The notes under the pieces were generated by a model. It saw only the letters and a list, made by a program, of their open reading frames with translations, did no database searches and was not told the origin of the DNA. From Halopenitus malekzadehii (GTDB lineage: Archaea; Halobacteriota; Halobacteria; Halobacteriales; Haloferacaceae): a stretch of 64,000 nt of DNA. This document shows, piece after piece, positions 56,797-64,000 of the stretch. Made by a program: the position numbers and the translations under genes. Position 1 is the stretch's first letter; each line of letters opens with the position of its first letter. The stretch is taken from contig NZ_FNWU01000001.1 in NCBI RefSeq assembly GCF_900108505.1, forward strand, positions 558,001-622,000, written 5' to 3'.

Positions 56797-59700
56797 ATGC
56801 CAACCATCGGGATCTACACCGCGACCGAGAACGAACTGGGGGCGATCCAACGCGCGGCGGCCGACGTCGACGCCGAGCTAGTCGTCCGGTCCGCGAGCGA
56901 CCTCGACGACGAGGCCGACGCCGCCGCGTTCGTCGACGAGCTGACCGACGTGACCGCCGTGATCTGCTGGCTGCACGGTTCCGAGGCGAGTATGCCGGGC
57001 TACGAACGGTCGATCGACCGGCTGACCGAGGCGGGCGTTCCGCTGGTGGTCAAATCGACCGGCGACGCCTACGCGATCGAGGACACGACCGTCGACGCCG
57101 CCGTCCGCGATCGCGTCTACGAGTACCTCGATCGGGGCGGCACCGTCAACGTGGCCAACTGCCTCCGCTTCCTCGCGCACGAATACGGCGGCACGAATGG
57201 AGGGGAAGAGTCGCCGGACGAGGGCTTACCCTACGACGACCCCGTCGACTTGCCGACCGAGGGCGTCTACCACCCGGACCATCCGGGCGCGAGTTACGAG
57301 GAACTGCTTGCGACACTCGATGCCGACGCGCCGACGGTCGCCGTCTGGTTCTACGAATCCCACTGGACCCACGAGAACCTCCGGTACGTCGACGCGCAGG
57401 TTCGGGCGATCGAGGCCCAGGGGGCGAACGCGCTGCCCGTCTTCTGCAACCCGGCCTCCGAAGAGGACGGGGGCTGGGACGCCGAGCGCGTCACCGACGA
57501 GTGGCTCACCGACGTGTCGGGGGAGCCGATCGTCGACGCCGTCTGCTCGTCGTTCATGTTCTCCCTCTCGATGGACGAGCGGGGCCGCGAGGCCAGCGAC
57601 GAGGGCGATTCAGTCGAGGACGTCTTCCTCGACCGCCTCGGCGTCCCCGTCATCCAGACCGTCACCACGATGCGCTCGCGGTCGCGGTACGCCGCCAGCG
57701 ACACGGGCGTGATGGGCTTCGAACTCGCCCTCTCGGTCGCGCTCCCGGAGTTCGACGGCAACGTGATCTCCCACCCGATAAGCGGCAAGGAGCGGACGGA
57801 CGACGACGCCGACATCGGCACCGCGCCCAAGCAGCACTTCCCGATCGACGACCGCATCGACCACGCCGCCCGGCTCGCGGTCAACTGGGCCCGGCTCCGA
57901 CACACCCCTAATCCCGACACGCGCGTCGCGGTCGTCCTGCACAACTACCCGCCGAGCGACGACGGGATCGGGACCGCCTTCGGACTCGACACGCCCGCGA
58001 GCACCGTCAACCTCCTGGAGGAGCTGGCCGAGCGCGGCTACGACCTCGGTACCGACGTGGGGGTCGAGAACGAATCGGCCAGTGTCGGCCCGCCCGTCGA
58101 CGGCGCCGACCTCATCGACCGGCTGACGAGCCAGCTGACGCTCGACGACCGGTGGGTCGCACCCGAGGACGTCCGCGAGGCGAGCGTCGACGTCATCGGC
58201 CCCGGCCGGTATCGCGAGTGGTTCGATGCGCTCGACGACGACCTCGGCGAGGCCGTGCGTGAGGAGTGGGGCGACCCACCGGACCGCCCGTTTGCGATCC
58301 CCGGCGTTGAGTTCGGGAACGTCCTCGTCACCGTCCAGCCGCCCCGCGGGTTCGGGATGGATCCCTCGAAGGTGTATCACGACTCCGATCTCCAGCCACC
58401 ACACGACTACGTGGCCTTCTACGCCTGGCTGCGAAACGCCTTCGAGGCGGATGCAGTCGTTCACCTCGGCACCCACGGGAGCCTCGAGTGGCTCCCCGGG
58501 AAGACGGTCGGACTCGACGGGTCGAGCGCGCCGGACGGGCTGGTGGATGACCTCCCGAACGTCTATCCATACGTCATCAACAATCCCGGCGAGGGGACGC
58601 AGGCGAAGCGTCGCTCGTACGCGGCGATCGTCGACCACCTCACGCCCGTGATGGGAACCGCCGGCACCTACGACGAGCTCGCCGAGCTGGAGGAGATCGC
58701 CGACCGCTACCGCGAGGCCGGAGTGGCGGACGCCCGGACCGACGACGGCGAGCGCCTCGAGCGCCTCCTGCGCGAGACGGTCGACGACCTCGATCTGGCG
58801 GTCGAACTCGGGATCGAGGGCACGATCGACGAGCGCGCCGACGTTCGCGGCCCCGAGGCGGCGGGGTCCACGCTGGCCGAGGGCGACGTCGAGGGCGACG
58901 CCGTCGACGTCGACGAGCTGGTCGAGCGCGTTCACGAGTACCTCACCGACGTGAAGACGACGCAGATCCGGTACGGGCTGCACACGATGGGCGAGCCGCC
59001 GGCCGACGACCGGCTCGTGCAGTACCTCGTTGCGCTCACGCGCCTCGAGAATCCCGGCGGACCGAGCCTCAGGGAGAGCGTCGCCGGCGTGCTCGGCGTC
59101 GACCACGACCGGATGGTGAACGAGCCCGGCGTCTACGACGAGAACCTCGGGATGACGCTGTCGGCGGCGGCCGACGTCGTCCACGAGACGAGCCTGGAGC
59201 TCGTCACCGCCCTCGCCGAGCACGACTTCGACGTGCCGGCGTCAGAACTCGCCGACCCCGACAGCGAGGTGAACATGAACCTCCTCGTGGTCGACCTCGA
59301 CCCGATCGGCGACGCACGCGTGCAACCGGGCGCTCACGAGGACCTGCGGGAGGCGCTCGCGTTCGTCTGCGAGGAGGCTGCGCCCCGCGTCCGGGGCGCC
59401 AGCGAGGAGATCCCGCGGACCGCGGACGCGCTGGCGGGCGAGTACGTCCCGCCGGGCGGCAGCGGCGCGCCCACGCGCGGCGGCGTCGACCTGCTGCCGA
59501 CCGGGCGCAACTTCTACACGCTCGATCCCCGGAAGGTGCCGGCCAGGAGCGCCTGGTCGGTCGGTCGGGAGGTCGCGGCGGGCGTCGCCGAACGCCACCG
59601 TGACGAGCACGGCGAGTATCCCGAGGAGATCGGCGTCGTTGCCTGGGGGACCCCGACGGTCCGCACCCGCGGGGAGACCATCGCGCAGGTACTCGCGCTG

Positions 59701-60759
59701 ATGGGCGTCGAGCCGGAGTGGACCGACGCCGGCCGGGTCGACGGCGTGGAGCCGGTCCCGCTCGAGGAGCTCGGTCGGCCCCGGATCGACGTGACGACGC
59801 GCGTCTCGGGACTCTTCCGCGACGCGTTCCCGCAGGCGGCCGGCGTGATCCACGACGCGGTCGAGGCGGTCGTCGCGCTCGACGAGCCGCACGACCGGAA
59901 CTACGTGAAGAAACACGTCGAGGCGGAGACCGACCGCCTCCGCGAGGCCGGCATCGAGGATCCCGAGGCGGCCGCGACCCATCGCGTGTTCACGACGAAA
60001 CCCGGCGGCTACGGTGCGGGAACGAACAAGGCCGTCGACGAGGGGAACTGGGAGGACCGTTCGGATCTCGCCGACGTCTACACCCAGTGGGGCGGCTACG
60101 CGCTGGGGTCGCGGGGCCGGGTGACCGAGGCCCGCGAGGCCTTCGAGCGCCGGCTCGGGAACGTCGAGGCGACCGTGAAGATCGAGGACACCGCCGAGCA
60201 GGACGAGTTCGACAGCTCCGACTGGTACGCCTTCCACGGCGGGTTCATCACCGCCGTCACGGAGATCGCGGGCGAGGAGCCGGCGTCCTACGTCGGCGAC
60301 TCGAGCGATCCGGACGCGGTCTCGGTGTACACGAACGAGCAGAAGGTCCGGAAGGCGATGCGCGCCCGCGTTCTCAACCCCGAATGGATCGACAGCATGA
60401 CCGAGCACGGCTACAAGGGTGCCGGCGACCTCTCCACCACGGTCGACGTCGTTCTCGGGTGGGACGCGACGACCGGCGTCGTGAGCGACGCCCTCTGGAG
60501 CGAGGTCGCCGGGAAGTACGCCCTCGATGCGGACCGTCGTGAGTGGCTTCGCGAGGTGAACCCCTGGGCGCTCGAAAGCATCGCCGACACCCTGCTCGAG
60601 GCGATCGACCGCGGCCTGTGGGACGCCGACGCCGCCGTCGAGGACCGACTTCGCGACGTTCTCCTGCAGGCCGACGGCGACCTGGAGGCCCGGGCCGGCG
60701 ACTCGGAGACACGTGCCGGCGACGAGCCGGTTCCGGAGGTGTCGAGCGATGACGACTGA
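56797..60759 (+). CDS. cobN: Cobaltochelatase large subunit CobN
   Basis: 1320 residues, the normal size for CobN/BchH-type chelatase subunits. Marks are DAVCSSFMFSLSMDERGR, VAVVLHNYPPSDDGIGTAFGLDTP, HLGTHGSLEWLPGKTVGL, VINNPGEGTQAKRRS and YALGSRGRVTEAREAFERRL. In aerobic organisms it inserts Co into hydrogenobyrinate a,c-diamide with ATP-driven partners. ATG 56797 is chosen just after operator B. It is co-transcribed with cbiC, whose start overlaps its end by 11 bases. Its presence next to CbiX in one cluster is typical of haloarchaea, but functionally puzzling. Confidence 0.93.
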   Translation: MPTIGIYTATENELGAIQRAAADVDAELVVRSASDLDDEADAAAFVDELTDVTAVICWLHGSEASMPGYERSIDRLTEAGVPLVVKSTGDAYAIEDTTVDAAVRDRVYEYLDRGGTVNVANCLRFLAHEYGGTNGGEESPDEGLPYDDPVDLPTEGVYHPDHPGASYEELLATLDADAPTVAVWFYESHWTHENLRYVDAQVRAIEAQGANALPVFCNPASEEDGGWDAERVTDEWLTDVSGEPIVDAVCSSFMFSLSMDERGREASDEGDSVEDVFLDRLGVPVIQTVTTMRSRSRYAASDTGVMGFELALSVALPEFDGNVISHPISGKERTDDDADIGTAPKQHFPIDDRIDHAARLAVNWARLRHTPNPDTRVAVVLHNYPPSDDGIGTAFGLDTPASTVNLLEELAERGYDLGTDVGVENESASVGPPVDGADLIDRLTSQLTLDDRWVAPEDVREASVDVIGPGRYREWFDALDDDLGEAVREEWGDPPDRPFAIPGVEFGNVLVTVQPPRGFGMDPSKVYHDSDLQPPHDYVAFYAWLRNAFEADAVVHLGTHGSLEWLPGKTVGLDGSSAPDGLVDDLPNVYPYVINNPGEGTQAKRRSYAAIVDHLTPVMGTAGTYDELAELEEIADRYREAGVADARTDDGERLERLLRETVDDLDLAVELGIEGTIDERADVRGPEAAGSTLAEGDVEGDAVDVDELVERVHEYLTDVKTTQIRYGLHTMGEPPADDRLVQYLVALTRLENPGGPSLRESVAGVLGVDHDRMVNEPGVYDENLGMTLSAAADVVHETSLELVTALAEHDFDVPASELADPDSEVNMNLLVVDLDPIGDARVQPGAHEDLREALAFVCEEAAPRVRGASEEIPRTADALAGEYVPPGGSGAPTRGGVDLLPTGRNFYTLDPRKVPARSAWSVGREVAAGVAERHRDEHGEYPEEIGVVAWGTPTVRTRGETIAQVLALMGVEPEWTDAGRVDGVEPVPLEELGRPRIDVTTRVSGLFRDAFPQAAGVIHDAVEAVVALDEPHDRNYVKKHVEAETDRLREAGIEDPEAAATHRVFTTKPGGYGAGTNKAVDEGNWEDRSDLADVYTQWGGYALGSRGRVTEAREAFERRLGNVEATVKIEDTAEQDEFDSSDWYAFHGGFITAVTEIAGEEPASYVGDSSDPDAVSVYTNEQKVRKAMRARVLNPEWIDSMTEHGYKGAGDLSTTVDVVLGWDATTGVVSDALWSEVAGKYALDADRREWLREVNPWALESIADTLLEAIDRGLWDADAAVEDRLRDVLLQADGDLEARAGDSETRAGDEPVPEVSSDDD

Positions 60760-61543
60760 GAACGCAGCCGGTACTGGCGGTCCGGACCGGGAATACGCCG
60801 ACCTCGGCGCGACCACCGAGAACGCGATGGCGATCGCCGAGACGAGTATGGACCGGGTCCGGGAGATCGTCCCCCACGAGACGCTCGCCGACCGGATCCG
60901 GGGGAAGTCGGTTCACGCCACCGGCGATCCGGAGTTTCAACACCTGATCCGGTTTACGGGCGCAACTGATGACGACGAGCTGGCCGCCGATGCGGCGATC
61001 GCCGACGGCGGGCCGGCCGACGCGGACGACCAGCCGGTCCGCGCCGGCGCGCGGGCGGTCCTCGACTCGCGACCGATCGTGACCGACATCACGATGGTGA
61101 AGGCCGGGATCACCGGCCGCGGCCACGACTGTCCGGTCCGGAAGGCGATCGGGAACGGGACCGAACTGGCCGAGCGAACCGGGATGACCCGCACCGCGGC
61201 CTCGGTCCTCGAGCTCGACCGGGATGGCGTCTACGACGACGCGATCGCGGTCGTGGGGAACGCGCCGACCGCCGCGCTCGCGCTCGCCGACTGCATTGAA
61301 GACGGGACTCGCCCTGCGGTCGTCGTCGCCACGCCGGTCGGGTTCGTCAAGGCCGCCGAGAGTCGGGCCCGCCTGCGGGAGGTCGCGGCCGCACACGGCG
61401 TCCCGACCATCACGAACGTCGGGCGCCGCGGCGGCAGCGGGCTCGCTGCCGGCCTCACGAACGAGCTGATCCACGTCGCCAGCGACGTCCGACAGGGGGC
61501 GATCGACGCCGCGTGGGTGCCGGAGTCGCCGGAGACATCGTGA
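60749..61543 (+). CDS. cbiC: Cobalt-precorrin-8 methylmutase
   Basis: 264 residues. The methyl migration enzyme of the pathway: AETSMDRVREIVPHETL, VHATGDPEFQHLIRF, RPIVTDITMVKAGI and VVGNAPTAALALADCIEDG, with VATPVGFVKAAESR at the C-terminal side. The His in HATGD is the proposed catalytic residue. A short Asp/Ala-rich insert near residue 75 is halophilic. ATG 60749 overlaps the cobN end; the cbiE GTG overlaps its stop. Confidence 0.92.
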   Translation: MTTENAAGTGGPDREYADLGATTENAMAIAETSMDRVREIVPHETLADRIRGKSVHATGDPEFQHLIRFTGATDDDELAADAAIADGGPADADDQPVRAGARAVLDSRPIVTDITMVKAGITGRGHDCPVRKAIGNGTELAERTGMTRTAASVLELDRDGVYDDAIAVVGNAPTAALALADCIEDGTRPAVVVATPVGFVKAAESRARLREVAAAHGVPTITNVGRRGGSGLAAGLTNELIHVASDVRQGAIDAAWVPESPETS

Positions 61544-62397
61544 GCGATCCGTACGACCTCGAGACCGGTCCGGACCCGGCGACGCTGGCGGCCGCCGAAC
61601 CGGAACCCGACGGCACTCCCGAAGCCGACGGAGCCGTCTCGGACGAATCGGCGACCGGCCCGACGGACCCCGGCGTTCCTCCGGTCTACGCGGTCGGGAT
61701 CGGTCCGGGAAACCCGGAATACCTGACCCCCCGTGCGCGCCGAGCGGTCCGGGAGGCGGACGTCGTGGTCGGCTTCGAAACCGTCCGTTCGTTCCTGACC
61801 GACGCGATGTCGGTCGACGCCGAGGTCCTGTCCTGCGGCTACCGCGACGAAGCCGACACGCTGGCCGCGTTCGCCGACCGCGTCGCCGACGGCGCGGCCG
61901 GAACCGCCGTCCTGATGGGTGATCCGAACCACTCCGGCTACCAGTTCGTCGGGAAGGTCCAGTCGGCCGTCGATCGACCGGTGCGAGTGATACCCGGAAT
62001 CTCCTCGTTACAGATCGCGGCGAGCCGGGCACGGACGCCGATGGAGGCGACGACGTTCGTAACGCTGCACAAGAGCGGCGACGTCGACGAGGACCTCGCG
62101 CGGTTGCGGGATGACGTCGGTGACCGACATCTGCTGGTGCTTCCCCGCCCGTTCGATCTGATGCCCGAAGACGTCGCGGCGGACCTCCTTGAGACGGCCG
62201 ACGCCGATCCGTCGCTCGAGGCCCTCGTTCTCGAGCGGCTCACTCATCCGGACGAGCAGATCACCCGAACGACGCTCGGCGAACTCGCCGCCGCCCGAAC
62301 CGATGGAAGCGCAGCGAGTGAAACCGGGGAGGAGGGAAGTGCCACCTCTACGTTCTCCGATCTCTCCGTCCTCGTGGTCCGGGCGCCGATCGGGTGA
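61540..62397 (+). CDS. cbiE: Cobalt-precorrin-7 C5-methyltransferase
   Basis: 285 residues from GTG 61540, which overlaps the cbiC stop (GTGA). An acidic leader of about 45 residues precedes the methylase core: AVGIGPGNPEYLTPRARRAV, ADVVVGFETV, VLMGDPNHSGYQFVGKV, IPGISSLQIAASRA and VTLHKSG. It methylates C5; CbiT, encoded in the other unit, does C15. The C-terminus has a DUF-like tail ending VVRAPIG. It ends the cobN-cbiC-cbiE operon. Confidence 0.88.
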   Translation: MSDPYDLETGPDPATLAAAEPEPDGTPEADGAVSDESATGPTDPGVPPVYAVGIGPGNPEYLTPRARRAVREADVVVGFETVRSFLTDAMSVDAEVLSCGYRDEADTLAAFADRVADGAAGTAVLMGDPNHSGYQFVGKVQSAVDRPVRVIPGISSLQIAASRARTPMEATTFVTLHKSGDVDEDLARLRDDVGDRHLLVLPRPFDLMPEDVAADLLETADADPSLEALVLERLTHPDEQITRTTLGELAAARTDGSAASETGEEGSATSTFSDLSVLVVRAPIG

Positions 62398-62422
62398 GGG
62401 CCTCCTTCGAGCGTGGACCGTC

Positions 62423-62500
62423 GTCCGGTTGATCCGTCCGGTTGATCCGTCCGGTCGACCCGTCCGGCTGACCGGTCCGGTCAACCTGCCCGGCGCGACC
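62423..62500. repeat. 13-bp tandem repeat, six copies
   Basis: Units of GTCCGGTTGATCC type (13 bp) run from 62423 to 62500, the first two identical and later ones diverging. They lie between the cbiE stop and operator site C. They could form alternative structures or be slippage products; no frame is open across them in a meaningful way. Confidence 0.82.
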
Positions 62501-62529
62501 ACAACCTATTTGGGGTCCGTGACCCTCGC

Positions 62530-62553
62530 CTTTAGCAAGTTGAATTGGTGTAG
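62530..62553. promoter_or_regulatory. Cobalamin operator dyad, site C (second cbiX)
   Basis: 24-bp dyad CTTT-N2-CAA-N6-TTG-N2-GTAG. The CAA-N6-TTG core and the length match sites A and B, with relaxed outer arms. It ends 23 nt before the cbiX ATG (62577), the same distance as at cobN. Confidence 0.6.
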
Positions 62554-62576
62554 ATAAAGTTAATTTGTAGAAACCA

Positions 62577-63545
62577 ATGAGATCTGAAACACTTCTGCTC
62601 ATCGGTCGTGACACGCGCGGTGCCCGCGAAACCTTCCGCGTACACGCCGATCGGCTCGCCGATCGCACCGGTATCGACGTCGAGATCGCCCGTTACGCCG
62701 AGGAACCCGGGCGGGAACTCCGCGATCGGTTCCGTAACATCGACGCCGACGTGACGTACGCGGTCCCGATGTGTGCCGCTCATGGCTACGACACCGTCGA
62801 CGCCATCCCGGCGGCGCTGTCCGCGATCCCCGGCGACGTCAGGTACTGTGACCCCGTCGGAACGAGCCCGGCAACGACGGACGTGATCGCGGCGCGCGCC
62901 GACGCGGCACGATCGCGGGCGGGGGCATCGACCGCTGCAGGTCGCGGTTCCACGGACGCGCATTCGGACGCGGCTGCGGACCCGGACGTCTCGCTGGTGC
63001 TCGTGGCGTTCGGCAGCAGCTCGAAGCCACACGGACGCCGGATGGCGGAGTATCACGCGAACCGACTTCGCTCCCGATCGGCGTACGCCGAGGTCGTCCC
63101 CTGTTACCTCCTGCAGAATCCCGCCGTCGAGTGCGTGCGGTACGCCGTGACCGGCGATCACATCGTCGCCGTTCCGCTGTTCGTGAGCCGGTCGGCGGCG
63201 ACGGAGGACCGGATCCCGGCCGAGCTCGAACTCGATCGCGGCGGGATCGCCTACGGAGACCCCTTCGGCGACCATTCCCGATTCACCGACGCGATCTACG
63301 CCGAGGTCGAGAGACAGCGCGCGCTCACGGCACAGGATTCGGAGGATGCATCCACCGATCAACCCACCGATCAACCCACCGATCAACCCACCGATCAACC
63401 CACCGACGAGCCCAACCGATCGTCGATGCTCAGATCCTCGACGACGAAACCGCCGATCGTCACCGACGGTGAGGGCACGCGGGACTCCCGAACGCCCCCC
63501 GACTCCGAGGACCCATCGCGTTTCGGACCGGTCGATCGACGATAG
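62577..63545 (+). CDS. cbiX: CbiX-type cobaltochelatase, second paralogue
   Basis: 322 residues. Two CbiX halves: LLLIGRDTRGARETFRVHADRLA (Gly-Arg-Asp in place of the usual Gly-His-Gly at the first site), VPMCAAHGYDTVDAIP, and a second block LVLVAFGSSSKPHGRRMAEYHANRLR, VPLFVSRSAATEDRIP. The metal-binding His of the first half (GHGS) is changed to R-D, so its chemistry may differ. A low-complexity tail contains TDQP repeated four times (12-bp repeats at about 63355-63405). It follows operator C and is monocistronic. Confidence 0.82.
   Translation: MRSETLLLIGRDTRGARETFRVHADRLADRTGIDVEIARYAEEPGRELRDRFRNIDADVTYAVPMCAAHGYDTVDAIPAALSAIPGDVRYCDPVGTSPATTDVIAARADAARSRAGASTAAGRGSTDAHSDAAADPDVSLVLVAFGSSSKPHGRRMAEYHANRLRSRSAYAEVVPCYLLQNPAVECVRYAVTGDHIVAVPLFVSRSAATEDRIPAELELDRGGIAYGDPFGDHSRFTDAIYAEVERQRALTAQDSEDASTDQPTDQPTDQPTDQPTDEPNRSSMLRSSTTKPPIVTDGEGTRDSRTPPDSEDPSRFGPVDRR
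63359..63410 (+). repeat. 12-bp tandem coding repeat in the second cbiX
   Basis: ACCGATCAACCC-type units in tandem encode Thr-Asp-Gln-Pro repeats near the C-terminus. It is in frame and probably a linker; no spacers separate the units. Confidence 0.85.
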
Positions 63546-63553
63546 CGGTCCGT

Positions 63554-63607
63554 GTGGTCGTCGCGGTCGTTGTGGTCGTCGCGGTCGTTGCGGTCGTCGC
63601 GGTCGTG
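63554..63607. repeat. 18-bp tandem repeat, three copies
   Basis: GTGGTCGTCGCGGTCGTT units at 63554-63607, two identical and the third with two changes, between convergent genes. Confidence 0.85.
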
Positions 63608-63691
63608 ATCGACGGACCGTCCATAACGAGGATCGAGTCCCGGGTTCTCCACGGGCAAGACGATCTCTTCGTCGGATGTCCCCTCAGGCAT
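63554..63691 (-). CDS. Small acidic ORF after the MFS gene (doubtful)
   Basis: A minus-strand frame begins at ATG 63691, overlapping the stop of the transporter gene by 8 bases, which is a plausible coupling. It starts MPEGTSDEEIVLPVENPGLDPRYGR, but then runs into the 18-bp tandem repeat at 63554-63607 (DDHNDRDDH-like) and through the end of cbiX to 63395. Only the first part looks natural, so I stop the entry at the repeat. It may be spurious. Confidence 0.3.
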
Positions 63692-64000
63692 ACGCCTCGA
63701 ACTCCTCGCCGAAGACGAGGAAGTAACCGGTGCCGACCACTCCGATCGCGGCCGCGATCGTGAACGCGACCTCCGGGCTGACGAACTCCCAGAGAGTGCC
63801 CCCGAGCGCGGCGCTCGGGATCACGATCGTGTTCCGCAGGAGGTAGTACGTCCCGGTGACGCGCCCGCCGGAGCCCTGCTCGGCGGGACCGACGATCAGC
63901 GCCTTGTGCGAGGGCAAGCCCGCGAACCGAAGCCCGGAGAACGCGAAGACAAGCACCATTGCCCACTGGAGCGGGACGAGGGGTGCGAGCACCCCGGGCG
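63684..64000 (-). CDS. Major facilitator superfamily transporter, C-terminal part (partial)
   Basis: About 105 residues visible, the 3' end of a gene that continues beyond the window. Membrane helices include WAMVLVFAFSGLRFAGL, TYYLLRNTIVIPSAALGGTLWEF and VAFTIAAAIGVVGTGYFLVFG, with the G-G-R-V-T-G-T-Y-Y-L-x-R-N segment typical of the last helices of MFS drug or sugar efflux proteins. The substrate cannot be told. Confidence 0.75.
   Translation of the reverse strand, partial: PGVLAPLVPLQWAMVLVFAFSGLRFAGLPSHKALIVGPAEQGSGGRVTGTYYLLRNTIVIPSAALGGTLWEFVSPEVAFTIAAAIGVVGTGYFLVFGEEFEAYA

Noticed and set aside
63395-63553. C-terminal part of the minus-strand frame beginning at 63691
   Set aside because: It is antisense to cbiX and passes through a tandem repeat, so most of it is not credible protein.

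Overview
The window is a piece of a haloarchaeal chromosome or large replicon. The DNA is very GC-rich, the proteins are strongly acidic, many reading frames overlap by ATGA or GTGA, and several genes have a TATA-like box about 25-30 nt before the start codon, as in leaderless archaeal transcripts. Archaeal markers include sn-glycerol-1-phosphate dehydrogenase, Trm5, aIF-1A, an archaeal initiator tRNA with a 1:72 A-U pair, and bacterio-opsin-activator type regulators. A Halorubrum-like genus is plausible but is an inference.

Layout. 1-9.1 kb is housekeeping: the end of smc with scpA, purine and nucleotide enzymes, aIF-1A, initiator tRNA-Met, a GT2/GtrA pair, a large DUF2298 membrane protein and endonuclease III. 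9.1-15.1 kb is a cytochrome bc-type module: split cytochrome b, a membrane-anchored halocyanin and several small membrane proteins, with no Rieske gene in sight. 15.2-20.3 kb carries a degenerate NAD-kinase-like protein, a MaoC-like hydratase, a DUF420 protein, egsA, a LysE-type exporter and trm5. tRNA-Thr(CGT) at 20.4 kb begins a roughly 4.5-kb, visibly AT-richer island that ends at an imperfect copy of the tRNA 3' end near 25.0 kb. The island holds a CPBP protease, a winged-helix/HNH pair around a four-copy palindromic operator array, a MazF/PemK toxin with a winged-helix partner, a 695-bp IS6-type insertion sequence and an integrase fragment cut by that IS.

25.3-31 kb holds a glutaredoxin-DinB fusion, a TnpB remnant and a probable secretion cassette: a protein with sixteen 18-residue beta-solenoid repeats behind a SipW-substrate-like leader, a SipW-like signal peptidase, a DUF5305-like protein and a small membrane protein. 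31.2-34.9 kb is an ECF transporter (S, fused A-A', T), followed by S-adenosylhomocysteinase.

The dominant theme is cobalamin. 36.6-46.2 kb has a winged-helix regulator divergent from cbiT-cbiL-cbiF-cbiG-cbiH-cbiH-ferredoxin-LAGLIDADG-like protein-cbiX-DUF3209. 52.6-63.5 kb has cbtB-cbtA-ferredoxin, chlID-like, cobN-cbiC-cbiE and a second cbiX. Between them lie an amidase, a bat-like regulator, a 47-aa zinc-ribbon gene and glutamate dehydrogenase. Together the cob genes would import cobalt, insert it early (CbiX) and perhaps also late (CobN/ChlID), and methylate and contract the ring. CbiD, CbiJ, CbiA, CbiP and CbiB are not in the window.

The most striking regulatory signal is a 24-bp dyad, CTWW-N2-CAA-N6-TTG-N2-KTAG, placed 23-24 nt before the start codons of cbiT, cobN and the second cbiX, with a weaker relative before cbtB. 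It is a candidate cobalamin or cobalt operator that I have not seen described. The other strong candidate novelty is the LAGLIDADG-fold protein inside the cbi operon, whose second catalytic Asp is replaced by Cys.
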